Source: CAVXAE01 sp044225565
GTDB lineage: Bacteria > Pseudomonadota > Gammaproteobacteria > Steroidobacterales > Steroidobacteraceae
Length of the DNA: 48,826 nt
Reading direction: 5' to 3'
NCBI GenBank assembly: GCA_044225565.1
Contig: JBGAIL010000011.1
Location: forward strand, 1-48,826
Under the pieces are notes generated by a model. It saw only the letters and a program-made list of their open reading frames with translations. It ran no database searches and was not told the DNA's origin. The position numbers and the translations under genes were made by a program. Below are positions 44,995-48,826 of the stretch, one piece after another. Position 1 is the stretch's first letter. Every line of letters begins with the position of its first letter.

Positions 44995-46008
44995 TCAATA
45001 CAGGTTGTTCTTGTAGTCGCTCTCGAGTCCCTTGCGCACCATGCCGGGAATCGACACCGTGGCCCGCGCCAACGCCGCGGCCACGCCACCCGTCCGACTG
45101 AGCTTGACGTGCGTCTTGAAGATTTCGGCGGGGTCCAGGCCTTCGGCCGTCCTCGTCACCGGCCACAGCCTTGCGCGCAGCAAGGCCTCACTCCTGTACG
45201 TGCGCAGCCGGACCTGCTCGATACGCGTGACGAGCTTGGGCGTCTTGTCGTTCACCGCAAATTCCGCCCGCACGGATTCATCGGTGAACAGACTGGCGGA
45301 CCCGGTGATGAGCGCGATGCTGGCCACTCCGGGAATCAGCGCCAATGCCGCGATGCGCGGCTGCGTCAGGATATTGCGGAAGCTGTCGACTCGGCGATTG
45401 CCGGGCCGGTCCGGGTACCAGACGTCACCTTCGACCCGCTTCAACAGCGCGCCCGCAGGATCCCCCTTCGGGCTCAGATCCGCGCGCCCATCGCTATCGA
45501 CCGTGGCCAGCGCCATGAAACGACTGGCGGCGAGATGAGCGGAGGGATCGTCCTGCGGAGCTTCGGCGCACGGCTGCGCCGCCCAGAAGTCGGAACGGAT
45601 GAGCGCCTTGGCGCAGTGCAGGTAGCACTCCTCGACCGCGATCGTGATCCAGTCTTCCGTGATCGCGGATACGCGGCCGTTGACGCGCAGCGTCTCGTCC
45701 ATGCCGGGGGCCAGGAACAACGAGCCGAACCCATGGCCGACGCGCGCGATCTGCGCGTCGTCGAGCGACCCCCTCGGAATTGACAGCTGGCCCGGGCCAT
45801 CCACCCGCACGAAGCCTGGCTCACCCCCGCCCGCGCTGACCGCGATGCCGACCGGATTGCCGAATGCGGCGAAGAGACACGGCGATGCCGCGATCCAGCG
45901 GGTGGCGCTGTCGTCCAGATAGGTTATGACCTTCAGGTCGCGAGGCCCCGGCACACGGCCCACGCAGGCTTCGAGCGCCGCGACGTCGCTGATGCCGCTC
46001 ATGGGCAT
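44995..46008 (-). CDS. Tandem split-barrel (PNPOx-like, FMN-binding family) protein
   Basis: The 337-residue protein contains two pyridoxamine-phosphate-oxidase-like split barrels. The first has SPCLFAAFGNPVGIAVSAGG, SLFLAPGMDETLRVNGRVSA and ECYLHCAKALIRSDFW (residues 25-150). The second has SRFMALATVDSDGRADLSPK, DVWYPDRPGNRRVDSFRNIL and the end of the barrel (about 170-280). Related proteins are flavin reductases/oxidases or haem-handling proteins; the exact role is unknown. ATG 46008 (MPMSGIS) has GAGGAT upstream. A Fur-box-like site 22-40 bases upstream and the divergent fecI-fecR-TonB locus suggest iron-regulated expression and a role in iron or haem use. Confidence 0.85.
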   Translation of the reverse strand: MPMSGISDVAALEACVGRVPGPRDLKVITYLDDSATRWIAASPCLFAAFGNPVGIAVSAGGGEPGFVRVDGPGQLSIPRGSLDDAQIARVGHGFGSLFLAPGMDETLRVNGRVSAITEDWITIAVEECYLHCAKALIRSDFWAAQPCAEAPQDDPSAHLAASRFMALATVDSDGRADLSPKGDPAGALLKRVEGDVWYPDRPGNRRVDSFRNILTQPRIAALALIPGVASIALITGSASLFTDESVRAEFAVNDKTPKLVTRIEQVRLRTYRSEALLRARLWPVTRTAEGLDPAEIFKTHVKLSRTGGVAAALARATVSIPGMVRKGLESDYKNNLY

Positions 46009-46029
46009 TTTCCCATCCTCGTTCCAAAT

Positions 46030-46048
46030 GAAAGTCATTCTCATTATC
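46030..46048 (-). promoter_or_regulatory. Fur-box-like site
   Basis: On the minus strand GATAATGAGAATGACTTTC matches 15 of the 19 bases of the classical Fur consensus. It is the only A+T-rich tract in the 46009-46242 divergent gap and lies just upstream of the split-barrel gene, about 195 bases before fecI. It suggests repression by Fur under iron sufficiency. The rest of this gap shows only a C-run (46105-46113) and no gene. Confidence 0.65.
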
Positions 46049-46242
46049 ATGGGCGACCCCCGGACTGGCAAGCCCCCGACTGCGAGGCGCCTGGCCTTTG
46101 CGCCCCCCCCCTTCTTTGAACCCGGCTCCATTGAGGTATCGCCCCGGAATGTTGTCTTTATATGTACGGGCACGAAGGCACCGGGCGCCCGCCTCCGTGC
46201 CGCGGGCTTAGCTGCCGGGCGGGCCCGGTGTATGGTTTGGGC

Positions 46243-46818
46243 ATGGTCTCCAAATTGATCGACGCGAACGCAGCGGATGCCAGAAGGAGCCTGGTCGATG
46301 CCCTGTACCGAAGGTACAGCCGGGCGCTATCCGCGTTCCTGGTTCGGCAGCGAGTCAGGCCGGACGAGGTCGCCGATATCGTTCAGGAGACCTATTTCCG
46401 GTTGCAGCAGGCCGGCCGGGTCGAGTCGATCCGCAATCCCCGCGCCTTCCTGTTCCGTATCGCCTGCAATATCCGATTCAACGAGCGCAAGCGCCGACGC
46501 AACCACATCGAGCGCGACGCGCTCGACATCGAGAGCATCGAGATCCCGAGCGAGCAGCCGAGCGCCTATCGCACCTTTCAGGGGAAACAGAGCCTGCAGA
46601 TCGTGCGCGCCGCCTTCGAGGAGCTCAGCGATTCCTGTCGCGAGGCCTTCGTCATGAACCGCTTCGAAGGCCTGACCTTTTCACAGATCGCCGCACGAAT
46701 GGAGATCTCGGTCTCCATGGTGGAGAAGCATGTCGCGCATGCGGTGGCGCACATGCGGAGGCGTTTGCAGGAGAAGCAGCAGGCGTCGGAACCGAAGCTG
46801 CTGCACGTGGTGAAGTGA
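46243..46818 (+). CDS. fecI: FecI-type ECF sigma factor
   Basis: The 191-residue protein has sigma region 2 (LVDALYRRYSRALSAFLVRQ, DEVADIVQETYFRLQQAG, NPRAFLFRIACNIRFNERKR, residues 15-85) and region 4 (AFEELSDSCREAFVMNRFEG, SQIAARMEISVSMVEKHVAH, about 125-180). These are the FecI subgroup features. FecI sigma factors are switched on by a FecR/TonB-receptor cascade when an iron chelate binds at the surface. ATG 46243 (MVSKLIDAN) is chosen; an upstream in-frame ATG at 46162 adds non-conserved residues. The stop overlaps the fecR GTG as GTGA. Confidence 0.92.
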   Translation: MVSKLIDANAADARRSLVDALYRRYSRALSAFLVRQRVRPDEVADIVQETYFRLQQAGRVESIRNPRAFLFRIACNIRFNERKRRRNHIERDALDIESIEIPSEQPSAYRTFQGKQSLQIVRAAFEELSDSCREAFVMNRFEGLTFSQIAARMEISVSMVEKHVAHAVAHMRRRLQEKQQASEPKLLHVVK

Positions 46819-47899
46819 CGGACATGAACGGTACGCTCGACCCCGCGACATCGGTGGCGACTGAAGCTGCGGAGTGGTATGCGCGTCTGCGCGCTCCGGA
46901 CGTCTCCGAGATCGAAGCCGTGCGTTTCCGTGCCTGGCTGGCTGGCGATCCAGCGCGCCGACGGGAGTTCGATGCCATCGNNNNTTCTGGCAGGACCTCG
47001 CGGCCATCAAGCACACACCGGAAGTCTCCCGGGTCCGGCAAAGCATCGCGGCACGCTATCCGAAACAGCGCAGACGCAGGTCGCTCGCCCTGGCCGCCGC
47101 GGTTCTCGGAGCCGTGGCCGGTGTCGCGGGCTGGCAGTACTGGTTCGCCGGGCGGTATGCCACCAACATCGGCGAACAGCGCATGGTTCCGCTGGCGGAC
47201 GGATCCATCGTCACGCTGAACACCTCGACGCAGATCAGGCTGCATTACACGGACGGCCTGCGCCACGTGGAGCTGGTGCAAGGACAAGCCAATTTCGATG
47301 TCGCCAACGATCCGAGCCGACCGTTCATCGTCACGGCAGGAGATGGCGCGGTTCGCGCTCTGGGGACGGTGTTCGATGTCTACAAGGCGGAGGATAGAGT
47401 CACCGTCACCTTGCTCGAAGGCAAGGTCGCCGTGGCGCCCCATGGGTCGGCAGCACGCGATACGGTCGCCGGGCTGGACGGCAAGGCTTCAGAGGGCGGC
47501 ACTGCGCTCGACGAGCAAGACGCAGCGTCGAGCATTTCACCTTCCGAGATCCTGCTGAAGGCCGGTGAGCAGATCTCCTTCGCGGCGGTCACCAAGGTCG
47601 CAGCGGCTCCGCAAGTCGTCAAGCTCGCATCGGTGGACGTGCCGCGCGTCACCGCCTGGAAAGCGCGCAAGCTCGATTTCAGCGATACACCGATCCTCGA
47701 TGCGATCGCGGAAGCGAATCGATACTCGCGGGCGAAGATCGTCCTGCACGCGCCGGACCTGGTGAACGCCCGCATCAGCGGCACGTTCGAGGCGGGCAAG
47801 AACGAGGCGTTCGTCGAAGGCCTGCAGACCTACTTCAAGCTCGAAGTCGAGCGCGCGGGTGGCGATCGAATCATCCTGACCCGCCGCAGGGATCCCTAG
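46815..47899 (+). CDS. fecR: FecR-type sigma regulator, interrupted by a 4-N gap
   Basis: FecR is a single-span inner-membrane protein that relays the signal from the outer-membrane receptor to FecI. The N-terminal cytoplasmic part (EAAEWYARLRAPDVSEIEAV, FRAWLAGDPARRREFDAI) lies before the N gap. After it come FWQDLAAIKHTPEVSRVRQS, a membrane helix (LAAAVLGAVAGVAGWQYWF), the FecR domain (RMVPLADGSIVTLNTSTQIR, VELVQGQANFDVANDPSRPF, ALGTVFDVYKAEDRVTVTLL) and an STN-like C-terminus (LDFSDTPILDAIAEANRYSR). The two parts are in different frames only because of the gap. The GTG at 46815 overlaps the fecI stop; ATG 46824 is an alternative. It is followed by a TonB receptor. Confidence 0.92.
46981..46984. 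other. Assembly gap (4 N) inside fecR
   Basis: Four unknown bases join two contigs or mark ambiguous calls. For fecR to stay in frame, the gap must be 2, 5 or 8... bases long, because one base of a split codon precedes it. The written length of four cannot be right. Confidence 0.95.
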
Positions 47900-48076
47900 C
47901 CGCCGACTCGCTCGATGAGGATTCGGAGTCTCGCGCGAAAGCCCGGCTTCCGTTCGAAGATTCGCGCGTGCGGCATTGAGGTTTTTCCGGGAACGGTACT
48001 CCTTAGGGGTAGGGAGGACTGGATCGGAGACGGGAGGCTCGCCAACTGAGAACAGATACCGGGGAGAGTCGATCTC
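47900..48076 (+). promoter_or_regulatory. Gap between fecR and the TonB receptor; likely FecI-dependent promoter region
   Basis: No gene is seen. The stretch GGTTTTTCCGGGAACGGTAC at 47980-47999, followed by TCCTTAGGGG, is the most distinctive part. It sits where a FecI-type promoter for the receptor would be expected, but I cannot assign -35/-10 boxes with confidence. GGGGAGAG at 48061-48068 is the ribosome site of the receptor. Confidence 0.35.
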
Positions 48077-48826
48077 ATGCGCAACACGATCGCGAGCACT
48101 GCAACAGGCCGAACGCGCGAGCCAGCCGCCTTGCGGCGTGTCTTCGAGAGGGAAACCTCGTCTGCGAGCGCGGTGACGCCTCTCGCCACGTTCGCCACCA
48201 GCCTCGTGCTCGGCGCCGCTCTTTCGCTCGCAGCCGCACAGGATGCCGCGGCGGCCATTCGCAGCTTCACCATCTCGCCACAACTCGTCTCCACTGCGCT
48301 CAAGCAGTTCGCGGCGCAATCCGATCTCCAGTTGATCTACACCGAGCATGATGTCGGAATCGCGAAGACGGAGGGGGTCAAAGGAGACCTCGTCCCGCGA
48401 GACGCACTCGAGCGGATCCTCGAAGGCACGGATCTGGAGTACGAGATCACTGCCAACAACGTCGTCGTCGTGCGCAGGCCGGGTGCGCCGGCAGCCACCT
48501 CGAGCCGCGGAATCGAAGGAGGCTCCTTCAGAATGGCTCAAGCCGGCTCGGGCGCGGGAGTGAGCGGCTCGGAGGCGACGGGCCCGGCTTCTGCGGATCT
48601 CGAAGAGGTCGTCGTGACCGCGACGCGCCGGGCGGAACGCCTCACGGAAGTCGCCGGCAGCGTTTCCGCACTGACCGGAAAGCAGCTCCAGCAGATGGGC
48701 GCGCAGAGCATGGCGGACTATGTGACCAAGCTGCCCAGCGTGCATTTCAACGACTACGTACCGGGCCGGTCCGAGATCGTGATTCGCGGCGTCTCGACCA
48801 CCACTTTCCACGACCAGGGCCAGACG
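48077..48826 (+). CDS. TonB-dependent receptor with N-terminal STN signalling domain (runs off right edge)
   Basis: The first 250 codons are present. An extended signal sequence (hydrophobic FATSLVLGAALSLAAA at about residues 40-55) is followed by an STN domain at about 60-135 (FTISPQLVSTALKQFAAQSD, LVPRDALERILEGTDLEYEI, NNVVVVR). This is the part that contacts FecR in the periplasm. A Gly/Ser linker, a TonB-box region (LEEVVVTATRRAERLTEV, about 175-192) and the start of the plug (GKQLQQMGAQSMADYVTKLP, SEIVIRGVST) follow. ATG 48077 has GGGGAGAG eight bases upstream. With fecI and fecR it forms a complete surface-signalling set. The ligand is unknown, presumably an iron complex. Confidence 0.93.
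   Translation, partial: MRNTIASTATGRTREPAALRRVFERETSSASAVTPLATFATSLVLGAALSLAAAQDAAAAIRSFTISPQLVSTALKQFAAQSDLQLIYTEHDVGIAKTEGVKGDLVPRDALERILEGTDLEYEITANNVVVVRRPGAPAATSSRGIEGGSFRMAQAGSGAGVSGSEATGPASADLEEVVVTATRRAERLTEVAGSVSALTGKQLQQMGAQSMADYVTKLPSVHFNDYVPGRSEIVIRGVSTTTFHDQGQT

Overview
The window is high-G+C chromosomal DNA of a gammaproteobacterium. The gene orders trpS-scpA-scpB-rluB, smc-zipA-ligA and rimP-nusA-infB-rbfA-truB-rpsO-pnp, a DksA with a long Lys/Ala/Pro tail, a PhaR-type PHA repressor and several TonB receptors point to the Xanthomonadales/Nevskiales neighbourhood (for example Steroidobacteraceae). The genus is an inference. No tRNA, rRNA, CRISPR array or intact insertion sequence was seen.

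Layout. (1) 1-24.8 kb is conserved housekeeping DNA. Leftward: rluB (5' end only), scpB, scpA and trpS (condensin loading and Trp-tRNA synthetase), then ligA, zipA and smc. Rightward between them: yciB, bolA and a parvulin isomerase, then queF, dksA and phaR. Leftward again: pnp, rpsO, truB, rbfA, infB, nusA and rimP, whose 5' leader carries two intrinsic terminators, then a Uma2-type nuclease and recQ. (2) 24.9-28 kb holds a DUF1338 (2-oxoadipate dioxygenase-type) gene, a divergent LysR regulator and a histone-deacetylase/acetylpolyamine-amidohydrolase gene. (3) 28-31.6 kb is a siderophore-type TonB receptor translationally coupled to an exported Fes-like esterase. (4) 31.7-38.1 kb looks like a D-amino-acid salvage locus: a lipoprotein D-aminoacylase homologue coupled to an AraC regulator, a divergent dgcN-dgcA pair (D-Glu N-acetyltransferase and N-acetyl-D-Glu racemase families), and a second exported D-aminoacylase-type amidohydrolase. 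(5) 38.1-45 kb has an exported protein with two retropepsin-like DTG motifs, a YgiD-type dioxygenase, a large exported choice-of-anchor-I/phytase-like esterase, a ZIP metal transporter and an ECF sigma factor with a membrane partner. (6) 45-48.8 kb is an iron-type surface-signalling locus: a tandem split-barrel protein, a Fur-box-like site, fecI, fecR and an STN-domain TonB receptor that runs off the right edge.

Sequence quality matters. Many genes are interrupted by single-base-scale frame changes, including the normally essential or core genes smc, zipA and ligA, and there is a 4-N gap inside fecR. In nearly every case the protein continues recognisably in a neighbouring frame and the start/stop overlaps with adjacent genes are intact. 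The simplest reading is draft-assembly indels, densest at 3.5-3.9 kb and 41-45 kb, rather than gene decay. Coordinates of the affected genes are given for the reconstructed gene.

Genes in the operons are tightly packed: ATGA or GTGA stop/start overlaps couple scpA/scpB, zipA/ligA, yciB/bolA, rimP/nusA, infB/rbfA, esterase/TonB receptor, araC/D-aminoacylase, dgcN/dgcA and fecI/fecR. Several candidate promoters of translation genes (dksA, rpsO, rimP, possibly trpS) have a G+C-rich discriminator next to the -10 box, as expected for ppGpp/DksA-sensitive promoters.
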